From assembly GCA_964495785.1 (NCBI GenBank), contig CAZBXL010000053.1, positions 1-27,437 on the forward strand: a DNA stretch of 27,437 nt, written 5' to 3'. The translations under genes were made by a program, and so were the position numbers. This document shows positions 9,004 through 16,637 of this stretch, in pieces. Numbering within the stretch: position 1 is the first letter of the stretch; every line of letters begins with the position of its first letter. The notes below the pieces were generated by a model, which worked only from the letters and a program-made list of their open reading frames with translations, ran no database searches and was not told where the DNA came from. The stretch comes from RFSX01 sp964495785 (GTDB lineage Bacteria > Bacteroidota > Bacteroidia > Chitinophagales > Saprospiraceae).

Positions 9004-9478
9004 CTATCTAATATTTATAATGTTATCTTTTACTGGATGTGTCGTCCATAAACACTATCATACTAATAGTTTTTTTGAGAAATATTCAGAAGAGGAAATT
9101 CATACATTAATAATTATTGACTACATAATGCATACAAGAAATGAATGCAACGATTGTAATTTTTTTGTTAATAGCATATTAAAATTTAAACCAGAAAGTT
9201 TCAGTCAACATGATGGGTCTAAATGGAATCGCGTAGTAGTAGATGAAAACAGAACTATAAACTTAGGTGATAATGGATTTGAAATCACAAATTTTGGCTA
9301 TATAGCTTTCACGACTATAGATTTTATTGATATAGAATATGAGTTTACGCCTCTTATTTTAGATAAAGAAAACTCAACGATAACTGGAGAAGTACGCTTT
9401 AATAATGATCGTTACATATTTTTATATAAGGTTTTTAACGATCGATTTTTACTATCAATTAATTTTATTGACTCTTAA
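8984..9478 (+). CDS. Small lipoprotein paired with the HExxH lipoprotein, copy 1
   Basis: The 164-aa product begins with a lipoprotein signal peptide ending in LSFTGC (Cys19). The mature part starts with a His/Tyr-rich stretch (HKHYHTNSFFEKY), has a CxxC pair (C55 and C58) and ends in beta-rich sequence. It is a diverged paralog of the protein encoded at 11523: both share the xTNxFF, DYIxHTR and CxxC elements. The ATG lies inside the preceding gene (20-bp overlap), implying translational coupling and a partner role. By analogy with effector/immunity pairs it could be an inhibitor of the HExxH protein, but no known immunity family is recognised. A ~95-bp dyad repeat begins 31 bp after its stop. 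Confidence 0.75.
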   Translation: MRIISASYLIFIMLSFTGCVVHKHYHTNSFFEKYSEEEIHTLIIIDYIMHTRNECNDCNFFVNSILKFKPESFSQHDGSKWNRVVVDENRTINLGDNGFEITNFGYIAFTTIDFIDIEYEFTPLILDKENSTITGEVRFNNDRYIFLYKVFNDRFLLSINFIDS

Positions 9479-9509
9479 TTTAAGTCGTTGGAAATAAATT
9501 AGAGAGACT

Positions 9510-9601
9510 CCCTCGCTATTTGAAGTCTCCACCAAGGCGGACACGTATGACTACAAAGTATGTTGATATTTATCTAAGTTTCAAACTTCAGATAGCGGGG
9601 G
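9510..9601. repeat. Dyad repeat, copy A
   Basis: This is one of three related ~85-95-bp elements. It begins CCTCGCTATTTGAAGTCTCC and shares CTCCACCAAGGCGGACA with the other copies. It ends CAAACTTCAGATAGCGGGGG, the near-perfect inverted complement of its start. With flanking bases (GACTCCC... / ...GGGGGACGTC) the outer stem reaches about 24 bp. CCACCAAGGCGG is itself a nested imperfect palindrome. There is no T-tract, so it is not a simple terminator. Confidence 0.85.
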
Positions 9602-9710
9602 ACGTCACTAACAACTTACTGAAAATCCAAGTCAGTAAACCACTATAAGTCGTCACCAACAAAGTATGATATAACGTTATAGTTATATGTGTTAATTGGA
9701 AATATAAAAA

Positions 9711-9748
9711 TTACCATCTTACTAATTTGGATATACGAGTGGGGGGGG
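9711..9748 (+). promoter_or_regulatory. Conserved upstream leader with an 8-G tract, copy 2
   Basis: The 30 bp at 9711-9740 are identical to 7189-7218. They are followed by 8 G (9741-9748) instead of 11, then 26 bp to the ATG at 9775. Conservation stops being perfect outside the block, which suggests that the element itself is under selection or was duplicated with the gene. Confidence 0.5.
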
Positions 9749-9774
9749 TAAGTTAGTATTAAAAATAATATCCA

Positions 9775-11529
9775 ATGAAAAGTTTCAAAGTATGTTTAAT
9801 AAGTTTAATTGTTTTTATTTCTTGTCAACAAAACGAATATTCATTACCTGATGAATCTCTTCAAGATGTACCATTCGAGCAAAATAACGAACTATCAATT
9901 CCTCTATACACTCGAAACCAAATCGAAAGTAATACGGGTTCTATCTCGCCAGACATTGAGTTCTTAAAAGATATTCGTGATTACCTGTCCCAAGATTCTG
10001 AATTTTTAGATGCTCAACATCAACTAGTTGAAAATTATGGAAAGTTATATTGGAGTCATGCAGTATTGGATGTCACCAACGAAAGCTCTTATTTATTGTG
10101 TTTGCCATTTATAAAAAATGATGAATATTCAGGTCTTCTTATTATAACAGGACATGAAGATCATATTGATTTAAATTTTGTTGATGTGTATACTCTTAAA
10201 CGATGTATTAGGGAAAGTACTATAACCTCGGATAATTTCTATTTGACATATGCTTTAACCAAACTTAGCTACTTAGAATATATAAGAAATAATCGTGTTA
10301 TTAAATCTTATGTTGATGCACTTCATGAGATATTTAATTTTTCTGGAATTGAACTAGAATTGAGGAGTGAGATAAATGTATCATATTGGAGTGAAGGTCC
10401 AGGTCAATTAGAAGATGGTTCATGGGCCTTAGTCGCAAAATTTCACGAACAAATAATCCCATGTAATGGTGGAGGTGGGGGTGCTGGTGGCACCAGTGTC
10501 GATACTAGTTTAAGTGGCGATGGCCCTGCTGGTGGAAGCTCAGGAAATACAGATAATAATGATGAAAATGACGAAAGTGATGAAGTTATTACCGTCGAAG
10601 ATCTCTTAGATGATCTTTCGATAGATGATGACTGTGTAAACTTACTTTCTAATGAGGCTGTTTTACAAGCAGGAGAGCTACTTAGTAATATGACATTTCC
10701 TTGTGAAGACAGAACGGATGAGGAAATATTAAGTGATATTCTAAATGCCTTATGTGATGAATCTGGAGTCAATAGTGGTGATGCCGATAGCTTGTTGACA
10801 AATATAGATATAAATGTTGATTTGGTGTCAGGAAGTGATTTGTCTGATGGATTAGATGGGTATGATTGGATTAAAATTATCCAAGAATCTAAAGAATGTG
10901 AAAATAAAACATTAGAAGAACTTTGCCCTAAACTTAAAGACATATTAGATAAGTTTGTTGGATCTGATGGGCACAATCCTAATTGTAGTTTATTAAACTC
11001 ATTAGGAACGTCTAATATTAAAACAAATATTTTTCTTGATTGTGATAAGAGTTCTGTAGGAAATGCCGATGGTTCTTCAGTATTGGGTAGAACCAGGTCA
11101 AGTATAGGATTTAATGATCAAGTAAATATTGCTATTAATCCTGATCTGTGTGACGAATCTTGTGCAAAAATACTTTCAGTTCTAGTTCATGAATCTATTC
11201 ATGCAAGAATGATAGATATGGCGATTAACCTACTTCCAGAAGGGTTCAACTCAGATGCTGCGTTTATGCAAGCTTATAGAGCGATTACAGATGGACATTT
11301 CAATGGTAATGAGAATTCTCATGTAATTATTGCAAGATTTTTCACAGAGGAATATGCAAAGGCGATGCATGAAATGACTGGAATAGGAAAATGGGAAGAC
11401 TATTTATTTTGGGCATATGAAGGTTTAGGTATTAGCCCTTCTTCTTTTATGACAATCGAGGAATTGACTCAAGTAAATAGTAACTGGAATAAAATTTCTG
11501 AGCAAGTAAATAATGAATATAAATGCTAA
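9775..11529 (+). CDS. Large lipoprotein with C-terminal zincin-like HExxH domain, copy 2
   Basis: The 584-aa paralog of the gene at 7255 has the same architecture: lipoprotein signal (VFISC, Cys17), N-terminal domain, Gly-rich linker and acidic helical region. Its C-terminal domain has HESIH at H472-H476, followed by HVIIARFFTEE and AKAMHE, which match conserved positions in copy 1. The tail differs from copy 1 over roughly half its residues and carries different insertions (for example GNADGSSVLGRTRSS), while EGFNSDA, DCDK, NPNCSL and DYLFW are shared. Conservation of HExxH and of several cysteines in diverged tails argues that both copies are or were functional. The gene overlaps the following small lipoprotein gene by 7 bp. 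Substrate and target are unknown. Confidence 0.8.
   Translation: MKSFKVCLISLIVFISCQQNEYSLPDESLQDVPFEQNNELSIPLYTRNQIESNTGSISPDIEFLKDIRDYLSQDSEFLDAQHQLVENYGKLYWSHAVLDVTNESSYLLCLPFIKNDEYSGLLIITGHEDHIDLNFVDVYTLKRCIRESTITSDNFYLTYALTKLSYLEYIRNNRVIKSYVDALHEIFNFSGIELELRSEINVSYWSEGPGQLEDGSWALVAKFHEQIIPCNGGGGGAGGTSVDTSLSGDGPAGGSSGNTDNNDENDESDEVITVEDLLDDLSIDDDCVNLLSNEAVLQAGELLSNMTFPCEDRTDEEILSDILNALCDESGVNSGDADSLLTNIDINVDLVSGSDLSDGLDGYDWIKIIQESKECENKTLEELCPKLKDILDKFVGSDGHNPNCSLLNSLGTSNIKTNIFLDCDKSSVGNADGSSVLGRTRSSIGFNDQVNIAINPDLCDESCAKILSVLVHESIHARMIDMAINLLPEGFNSDAAFMQAYRAITDGHFNGNENSHVIIARFFTEEYAKAMHEMTGIGKWEDYLFWAYEGLGISPSSFMTIEELTQVNSNWNKISEQVNNEYKC
9809..10829 (+). repeat. Perfect ~1,021-bp direct repeat, copy 2
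   Basis: Identical to 7289-8309. The two copies are separated by the variable tail and the small gene of unit 1. Homologous recombination between them would delete or swap exactly one variable tail plus its small partner. Confidence 0.95.
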
Positions 11530-12035
11530 AATACCTTGGTTTCATACTTCTTCTTTGTTCAAGTTGCACAATTAATAAGTATTATTATACGAATAATTTT
11601 TTTGATATTCACAGTGCTGAAGACATACAAATTATGGTCATGCTTGATTATATTCAGCATACTAGGCCCAAGTGTAAGCATTGCACCATAAATGTCAATG
11701 GACGACTTATTAAACATAAAAGTTATTATGACACATCAAATCGTGAGTATGATAAAGAAGCGGAACGATTCAAGTTATTGCATTATGACACTGTAAATGT
11801 CACAGATTTAAGTTTTAAAGGTTACGAAATAAGTGGATTTGGTACTATAAACTTTATTAGTGAAACATCACTCTTCGAAGATGTTTACCATTTTACGCCC
11901 GTTGTTTTAGACAAAGTAGAAAAGATTATTTATTGCCAGTTATTAAGAAATGATATCAGATATCTCTTTATTTATAATGTTATTGGTGATACATTATTAC
12001 TTTCTCATTCTACATATATGGAGGATGGATATTAA
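11523..12035 (+). CDS. Small lipoprotein paired with the HExxH lipoprotein, copy 2
   Basis: The 170-aa product has a short lipoprotein signal ending LLCSSC (Cys15), then a Tyr-rich start (NKYYYTNNFFDIH), DYIQHTR and a CxxC pair (C51 and C54). It is recognisably related to the product at 8984 but is much more diverged than the fronts of the large genes, and has an extra ~10-residue charged stretch around residue 70. The start overlaps the end of the large gene by 7 bp, so the pair is translationally coupled. The parallel divergence of this protein and the neighbouring HExxH domain supports a specific pairing. The biochemical role is unknown. Confidence 0.75.
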   Translation: MLKYLGFILLLCSSCTINKYYYTNNFFDIHSAEDIQIMVMLDYIQHTRPKCKHCTINVNGRLIKHKSYYDTSNREYDKEAERFKLLHYDTVNVTDLSFKGYEISGFGTINFISETSLFEDVYHFTPVVLDKVEKIIYCQLLRNDIRYLFIYNVIGDTLLLSHSTYMEDGY

Positions 12036-12095
12036 TGATCGATTTGCCGTTGACTGGACGGTCACGAGAAGTGGTAAGATCTGATAAACCTCATT

Positions 12096-12187
12096 CCTCG
12101 CTATTTGAAGTCTCCACCAAGGCGGACAAGTGTGACTTCAAAGTAACATGATAATTATCTGAAGTTTCAAACTTAAGATAGCGTGGG
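12096..12187. repeat. Dyad repeat, copy B
   Basis: Begins CCTCGCTATTTGAAGTCTCC like copy A and ends CAAACTTAAGATAGCGTGGGAA. The outer arms pair over about 18 bp with one bulge (ATTCC-TCGCTATTTGAAGT against ACTTAAGATAGCGTGGGAAT). It starts 60 bp after the stop of the second small lipoprotein gene. An internal AAGTC...GACTT pair suggests a branched fold. Confidence 0.85.
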
Positions 12188-12233
12188 AATTAAATGGATT
12201 AGAGCCTTTTACAAATGATCAAAATTCTTTCTC

Positions 12234-12740
12234 ATGCAACTGAAAAAGATTATAATTTTTTTATTAACTCTATCTTTTATTTTTGTCCGATGCGAACGAG
12301 ATTGTATCGTCTTTAAGCAAATTGCTATAGAGAATAGGATTGGAAAGAAAAGTAATGAAATATTTAAGGTGGATACTGTTGTTGTTTAGAATGATATAAT
12401 ATCATATACGTCGGTGGTAAATAATAATCATATTAGAAGATACATATTAGGCGAAACAGAAGTAAGAAAGCAAAGCTCATTAAAACAATCAATCACCCTT
12501 AAATTTATTGACTCCAAGGATTTCTATTGCTTAAATAATTCCTATTTGGTTCATAAATATTTATTAGATATTAGCTCAAGTTCTGATGAAGAATCATTTA
12601 AGTATTATATTTCTCAATTTGGAATCATATTAGAAACATTTCAAAAAGAAACAAGTATTGAAACAATCTCTGTAAATGATAAAATTGATAAAGACTTAAG
12701 TTGTTTGATAAAGCAAATAAAATCTGATACTATGTTTTAA
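12234..12740 (+). pseudogene. Third small lipoprotein-like gene interrupted by an in-frame TAG
   Basis: An ATG at 12234 opens a frame with a lipoprotein-like signal (MQLKKIIIFLLTLSFIFVRC, Cys20). The frame meets TAG at 12387-12389 (codon 52) and then continues open in the same frame to TAA at 12738-12740. Ignoring the TAG, the product would be 168 aa, almost the length of the two small lipoproteins of the island (164 and 170 aa). It shows no obvious sequence similarity to them. A 108-aa downstream piece could start at GTG 12414 but would lack a signal peptide. The simplest reading is a recent nonsense mutation in an orphan partner gene. A sequencing error or read-through cannot be excluded. 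A dyad repeat lies 21 bp after the final stop. Confidence 0.65.
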
Positions 12741-12761
12741 TCTTATGAAGAACCGCTTTCC

Positions 12762-12846
12762 TCTCGCTTTTTCAAGTCTCCACCAAGGCGGACAAGTGTG
12801 GCTTCAAAGTAACATGTATCTGAAGTTTCAAGTATAGAGAAATTCC
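12762..12846. repeat. Dyad repeat, copy C (degraded arms)
   Basis: Shares AAGTCTCCACCAAGGCGGAC and CTTCAAAGTAACATG with copy B exactly. Its arms (TCTCGCTTTTTCAAG and CAAGTATAGAGA) are shorter and less complementary. It follows the broken third small gene by 21 bp, which may fit decay of the cassette as a whole. Confidence 0.75.
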
Positions 12847-12877
12847 TTAAAGAAAGATCTTTAATACACAAGAAATA

Positions 12878-12915
12878 AAACCGCTTTCATTCATAGTGAA
12901 GGCGGTTTAATTTTT
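12878..12915. terminator. Bidirectional rho-independent terminator
   Basis: AAACCGCTTTCA (12878-12889) pairs with TGAAGGCGGTTT (12897-12908) over 12 bp with one G-T pair and a 7-nt loop. AATTTTTC follows on the plus strand and, read on the minus strand, TTTTATTTCTT follows. It separates the island (plus) from the thrS-DUF1573 transcript (minus) and could serve both. Confidence 0.85.
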
Positions 12916-13012
12916 CATATCGACCAACGGGAGATATCTATTAAAATACAAAAGCTTCATTTTAATAATAGATCTTTCACTGCGTTCAAGATGAAAAAAG
13001 TTTATAGAATCC

Positions 13013-13429
13013 TTACTCCACAACCTCAACCGTAAAAAACGCTTCTACAACAATAGGATCTGTATTAGCAATGACATCAATAGTTTTCTTGAGTTCTCCT
13101 AATCGCTGACCAGTGCTATCATAGGTGACGGTGATGACACCCTGTCCGCCAGGTGGGACAGGTTTGACAGGCCAGTCGAGTTGCGTACACTTACAAGAAG
13201 TGACCAATTCTATAATAAGATCTTTTGCACCTATATTGGTAAATGGATATTCTAAGGTTCTTTGTTCACCAAGTTTAACTTTACCCAAATTAATAGTTTG
13301 CTGGTCCCACTGTATGACAGCTAATGACTTGTCGTATTCAGTAGCATCAGCTTTGACTTTATTAATCTTAGAATTGGTACTACACGATAGACATAATACG
13401 AGTATACCTAATATTAGAATTTTATGCAT
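13013..13429 (-). CDS. DUF1573 domain lipoprotein
   Basis: From the ATG at 13429 the product is 138 aa, beginning with a lipoprotein signal MHKILILGILVLCLSC (Cys16). An earlier in-frame ATG (13477) would add 16 residues that spoil the signal, so the internal start is preferred. The mature part is a DUF1573 immunoglobulin-like domain with INLGKVKLGE, FTNIGAKDL, SCKCTQLDW and PPGGQGVITVTYDS, typical of small envelope proteins in Bacteroidota. The exact role is unknown; the fold resembles ASPM/SPD-2/Hydin-type adhesive domains. The start overlaps the end of thrS by 8 bp, so the two are co-transcribed. The CKC motif is usual for this family. Confidence 0.88.
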   Translation of the reverse strand: MHKILILGILVLCLSCSTNSKINKVKADATEYDKSLAVIQWDQQTINLGKVKLGEQRTLEYPFTNIGAKDLIIELVTSCKCTQLDWPVKPVPPGGQGVITVTYDSTGQRLGELKKTIDVIANTDPIVVEAFFTVEVVE

Positions 13430-15341
13430 CAACGATCTTATTAAAATATTCGACGAATTCAGGGATCGACTGTACACCTATATCACCTTCACCTTGCTTT
13501 CTTACTGCAACAGATTTAGATTCTATTTCTTTCTCACCGACGATGAGTAGAAGAGGGATTTTCTTAATCTCATTGTCACGTATCTTTTTACCGATCTTCT
13601 CATTTCTCTCATCTACAAAGCCTCTTATGTCATGCTGCGATAACTGTGCTGCCACTTCATGACAGTAAGGTAAGAACTTGTTATCTACAGGTATAAGAAC
13701 GTACTGCTCTGGTGTCAGCCATAGTGGAAACTTACCCGCAGTGTGTTCGATAAGAATAGACATGAATCTCTCCATAGAGCCGAACGGTGCTCTGTGTATC
13801 ATCACAGGTCTATGTTTCATATTATCACTACCGATATATTCTAATTCGAATCTTTCCGGCAGGTTATAATCTACTTGTATAGTACCGAGTTGCCATTTTC
13901 TACCTAAAGCATCTCGTATCATAAAGTCCAACTTAGGACCGTAGAATGCTGCTTCTCCTAATTCGGTAACGGTCTCTATGTCTGTCTCTGCAGTGGCTTC
14001 TATAATAGCCTTTTCTGCAGCATCCCAATTAGCTTCTGATCCGATGTATTTTTCTGGTGTCTCTGGATCACGCAGTGATATCTGAGCTGTGTACTCAAAG
14101 CCCATTCTGTCTAATACTTGAGTTGTCAATGCCAGCACTTCTAAGAATTCTCCTTTGACTTGCTCATTCGTACAGAAGATGTGAGCATCATCTTGAGTAA
14201 ATCCTCTGACTCTACTTAAGCCATGTAACTCACCGCTTTGCTCGTACCTGTACACAGTTCCAAATTCACCTATCTTGAGAGGAAGTTCTTTATATGATCG
14301 TGGTCTATTGCCGAATATCTCACAGTGGTGAGGACAATTCATAGGCTTGAGTAAAAACTCTTCTCCTTCTCTCGGCGTTTTGATCGGTTGGAAACTATCT
14401 TCTCCGTATTTCTCATAGTGCCCAGATGTGATATATAAATCTTTGTTGGCTATATGAGGTGTAACCACCATCTGATAACCTCTTTTTTCTTGTTCAGCTC
14501 TGAGATAACCTTGTAGTCGTTCTCTTATCTGTGTGCCTTTAGGTAGCCAGATCGGTAAGCCAGAACCCACCTTATCAGAAAACATAAAGAGCTCCATCTC
14601 TTGCCCCAGTTTTCTATGATCTCTCTTCTTAGCCTCTTCGAGTAAGACGAGGTATTCTTTCAGTTCTTTCTGCTTAGGAAAAGTAATCCCATAGACTCTG
14701 GTCATCTGCTTACGCGACTCATCACCTCTCCAGTAAGCACCTGCGAGGCTCATGATCTTTATAGCCTTTATAGACCCCGTATGTGGTAGGTGAGGACCTC
14801 TACATAGGTCGGTAAAGTTTCCTTGCTTATAGAAAGTTATTTGTCCATCTTCGAGTCCGTCTATTAATTCAAGTTTATATTCATCATCTTTTTCTGTAAA
14901 GTATTTTATCGCATCTGCTTTGCTGACGTCTGACCTGACATACTCATTCTTTTGTTGAGCCAGTTCAAGCATTTTCTTTTCAATCTTTACAAAATCCTCA
15001 GGAGTCAATACATGATCTCCTGTATCTATATCATAGTAGAATCCATTTTCTATCGGAGGTCCGATACCTAATTTTACACCGGGATATAATGCTTCTAATG
15101 CTTCTGCAAGTAGATGGGCCGAAGAATGCCAGAACGCATATTTGCCCTCATCATCCTTCCAGGTATGTAATTTTATATCTGCATCTGAATGTATGGGTCT
15201 TGTGGCGTCCCATTTTTCTCCGTTGACTGTAGCTGTAAGTACATTTCTTGCAAGTCCTTCGCTTATAGATGTCGCTATATCGAGGGGAGTCGCTCCATTA
15301 TCATATTCTCTTACATTGCCATCTGGAAAAGTAATCTTCAT
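13422..15341 (-). CDS. thrS: Threonyl-tRNA synthetase
   Basis: The 639-aa enzyme attaches threonine to tRNA-Thr in the cytoplasm. Domains in order: an N-terminal TGS-like domain (1 to about 62), an editing domain with HSSAHLLAEAL (about 71-81) and the class II catalytic core. An anticodon-binding domain occupies the last ~110 residues. The zinc ligands of the active site are present: Cys336 in MNCPHHC, His387 in DDAHIF and His516 in MIHRAPFGS. Length and motif spacing match the E. coli enzyme closely. The downstream DUF1573 gene overlaps its end. No T-box or leader attenuator is evident in the 186 bp upstream, which is shared with the divergent DUF1015 gene. Confidence 0.98.
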   Translation of the reverse strand: MKITFPDGNVREYDNGATPLDIATSISEGLARNVLTATVNGEKWDATRPIHSDADIKLHTWKDDEGKYAFWHSSAHLLAEALEALYPGVKLGIGPPIENGFYYDIDTGDHVLTPEDFVKIEKKMLELAQQKNEYVRSDVSKADAIKYFTEKDDEYKLELIDGLEDGQITFYKQGNFTDLCRGPHLPHTGSIKAIKIMSLAGAYWRGDESRKQMTRVYGITFPKQKELKEYLVLLEEAKKRDHRKLGQEMELFMFSDKVGSGLPIWLPKGTQIRERLQGYLRAEQEKRGYQMVVTPHIANKDLYITSGHYEKYGEDSFQPIKTPREGEEFLLKPMNCPHHCEIFGNRPRSYKELPLKIGEFGTVYRYEQSGELHGLSRVRGFTQDDAHIFCTNEQVKGEFLEVLALTTQVLDRMGFEYTAQISLRDPETPEKYIGSEANWDAAEKAIIEATAETDIETVTELGEAAFYGPKLDFMIRDALGRKWQLGTIQVDYNLPERFELEYIGSDNMKHRPVMIHRAPFGSMERFMSILIEHTAGKFPLWLTPEQYVLIPVDNKFLPYCHEVAAQLSQHDIRGFVDERNEKIGKKIRDNEIKKIPLLLIVGEKEIESKSVAVRKQGEGDIGVQSIPEFVEYFNKIVDA

Positions 15342-15506
15342 ATCTTAAGTAATTTGCTGCAATATATGACTAATTAAACATATATATAAATGCCTATAAA
15401 ACAGATTTAGAATTTAAAATTCGAATGATTCTTCTGAGTATCATAGAAGTCACCCGGTGGACACTGAGATGATATATTTTATAATATAAGTTTACTGCTT
15501 ACAGTA

Positions 15507-15514
15507 TAAATTTG
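15507..15514 (+). promoter_or_regulatory. Bacteroidota-type -7 promoter element (TAAATTTG)
   Basis: TAAATTTG is an exact TAnnTTTG match 13 bp before the ATG at 15528, so transcription would give a very short leader. No TTG is seen at the expected -33 spacing. The surrounding sequence is AT-rich, so a chance match is possible. Confidence 0.4.
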
Positions 15515-15527
15515 ATACTTTCATTCC

Positions 15528-16634
15528 ATGAATATTTTTCCTTTTAATGCAGCGTTCCCGAAGGTGGATTTGATTACTTCTCCAAGTTCATTCTTTTCTA
15601 ATATCAAGCATCAATATAGAGAGTATCGTCGGAGTGGATTCTATGAAGATATTCTTGATCAAGGTCTTTATATTTATCAAATCCATAGAGACCATGGGAA
15701 ACACAGAGGGCTTATATGTAGTACCGCAATCGCTGATCTGAAAGATGGATTAGTGCTCAAACACGAAAAGACATTAGCATCCAAAGAACAACAAATGATG
15801 CACCTCCTACTTAAGAGGAAGGCGTTTGTTAAGCCCGTGTTATTGGCTTATCATTCTGTAGCTAAGATCGAAAAGATTTTAGATAATCATATAGCAGGTA
15901 ACGACCCAATGTTGGATGTGACATTCAAGGATAAGAAAGAAAGACATATAGTATGGGCGATTACTGAAAAGCCTGTCGTTGCAAAGTTGATTAAGTTATT
16001 TGCATCGGTATCTAAGTCTTATATAGGAGATGGACATCATAGGACAACAACTGTTGCATTATTAAACCAGAGTACTGACTTAGGCGATGATGCTAAAAAA
16101 TATGCTCGACTCCTGACAGCTTATTTTCCATTTTCAGAGTTACAGATTTTAGATTACAACAGAGTGATAGATATCGCTGAAATAATGTCTGGGATTAAAT
16201 TCATGGCATTGATGTCTAAGTATTTTGTCATCAAAAAAGTACTCAAAGCATCTAAGCCAAAAGAAAAGCATGTCATCACAATGTATATAGATGAGCAATG
16301 GTATAAATTGAAGTGGAGATCCAAATATATAGATGAGAAAAAACATGATGGATTAGTCCTAGATAGTGCATTAATAAATAAATATGTCTTTGGAAAAATT
16401 TTAGGTATCGAAGATGTAAGGGTAGACCAACGTATTAAATACTATAGTGGCTTAGAACCGTATCGAAAAATAATGAAGCAGGTCAATAGAAGTGAACTTG
16501 GCGTCGGATTTTTTATATTGCCAGTAGCACCAGAGGAGTTAACTAAAATCTCTGATAAAGGCCAAGTCCTTCCGCCCAAGAGTACATGGTTTGAGCCCAG
16601 ATTAGTCAGTGGTATCGTAGCTAAAGATTTATAA
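15528..16634 (+). CDS. DUF1015 family protein
   Basis: The 368-aa protein matches the DUF1015 family. It has an N-terminal FPFNAAFPK region, the conserved GDGHHR block (167-172) followed by a Thr-rich helix, and LPPKSTWFEPRLVSG near the end. The reaction is not established. In many Bacteroidota such genes lie near serC/serA and may relate to serine or phospho-serine metabolism, but those genes are not seen here. It is slightly shorter than the ~400-415 aa common for the family. The stop lies 3 bp before the next ATG, so it forms an operon with the amidohydrolase gene. It is divergent from thrS across 186 bp. Confidence 0.88.
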   Translation: MNIFPFNAAFPKVDLITSPSSFFSNIKHQYREYRRSGFYEDILDQGLYIYQIHRDHGKHRGLICSTAIADLKDGLVLKHEKTLASKEQQMMHLLLKRKAFVKPVLLAYHSVAKIEKILDNHIAGNDPMLDVTFKDKKERHIVWAITEKPVVAKLIKLFASVSKSYIGDGHHRTTTVALLNQSTDLGDDAKKYARLLTAYFPFSELQILDYNRVIDIAEIMSGIKFMALMSKYFVIKKVLKASKPKEKHVITMYIDEQWYKLKWRSKYIDEKKHDGLVLDSALINKYVFGKILGIEDVRVDQRIKYYSGLEPYRKIMKQVNRSELGVGFFILPVAPEELTKISDKGQVLPPKSTWFEPRLVSGIVAKDL

Positions 16635-16637
16635 AAT

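Noticed and set aside
7923..10976. Antisense open frames of 156 and 177 aa present in both lipoprotein copies
   Set aside because: They lie opposite the Gly/Ser/Asp-rich linker, give low-complexity Ser/Pro-rich products and are duplicated only because the sense DNA is identical.
12387..12389. TAG as a recoded codon (for example pyrrolysine)
   Set aside because: Other genes and the local context give no sign of amber recoding; nonsense mutation or sequencing error is simpler.
9510..12846. Integron attC sites for the three dyad repeats
   Set aside because: Size and folding are similar, but no GTTRRRY/RYYYAAC core pair is present at the ends and no integrase is in the window.
9510..12846. The three dyad repeats as transcription terminators
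   Set aside because: No T-run follows the stems and the arms are separated by about 55 bp; a clear terminator instead lies at 12878-12915.
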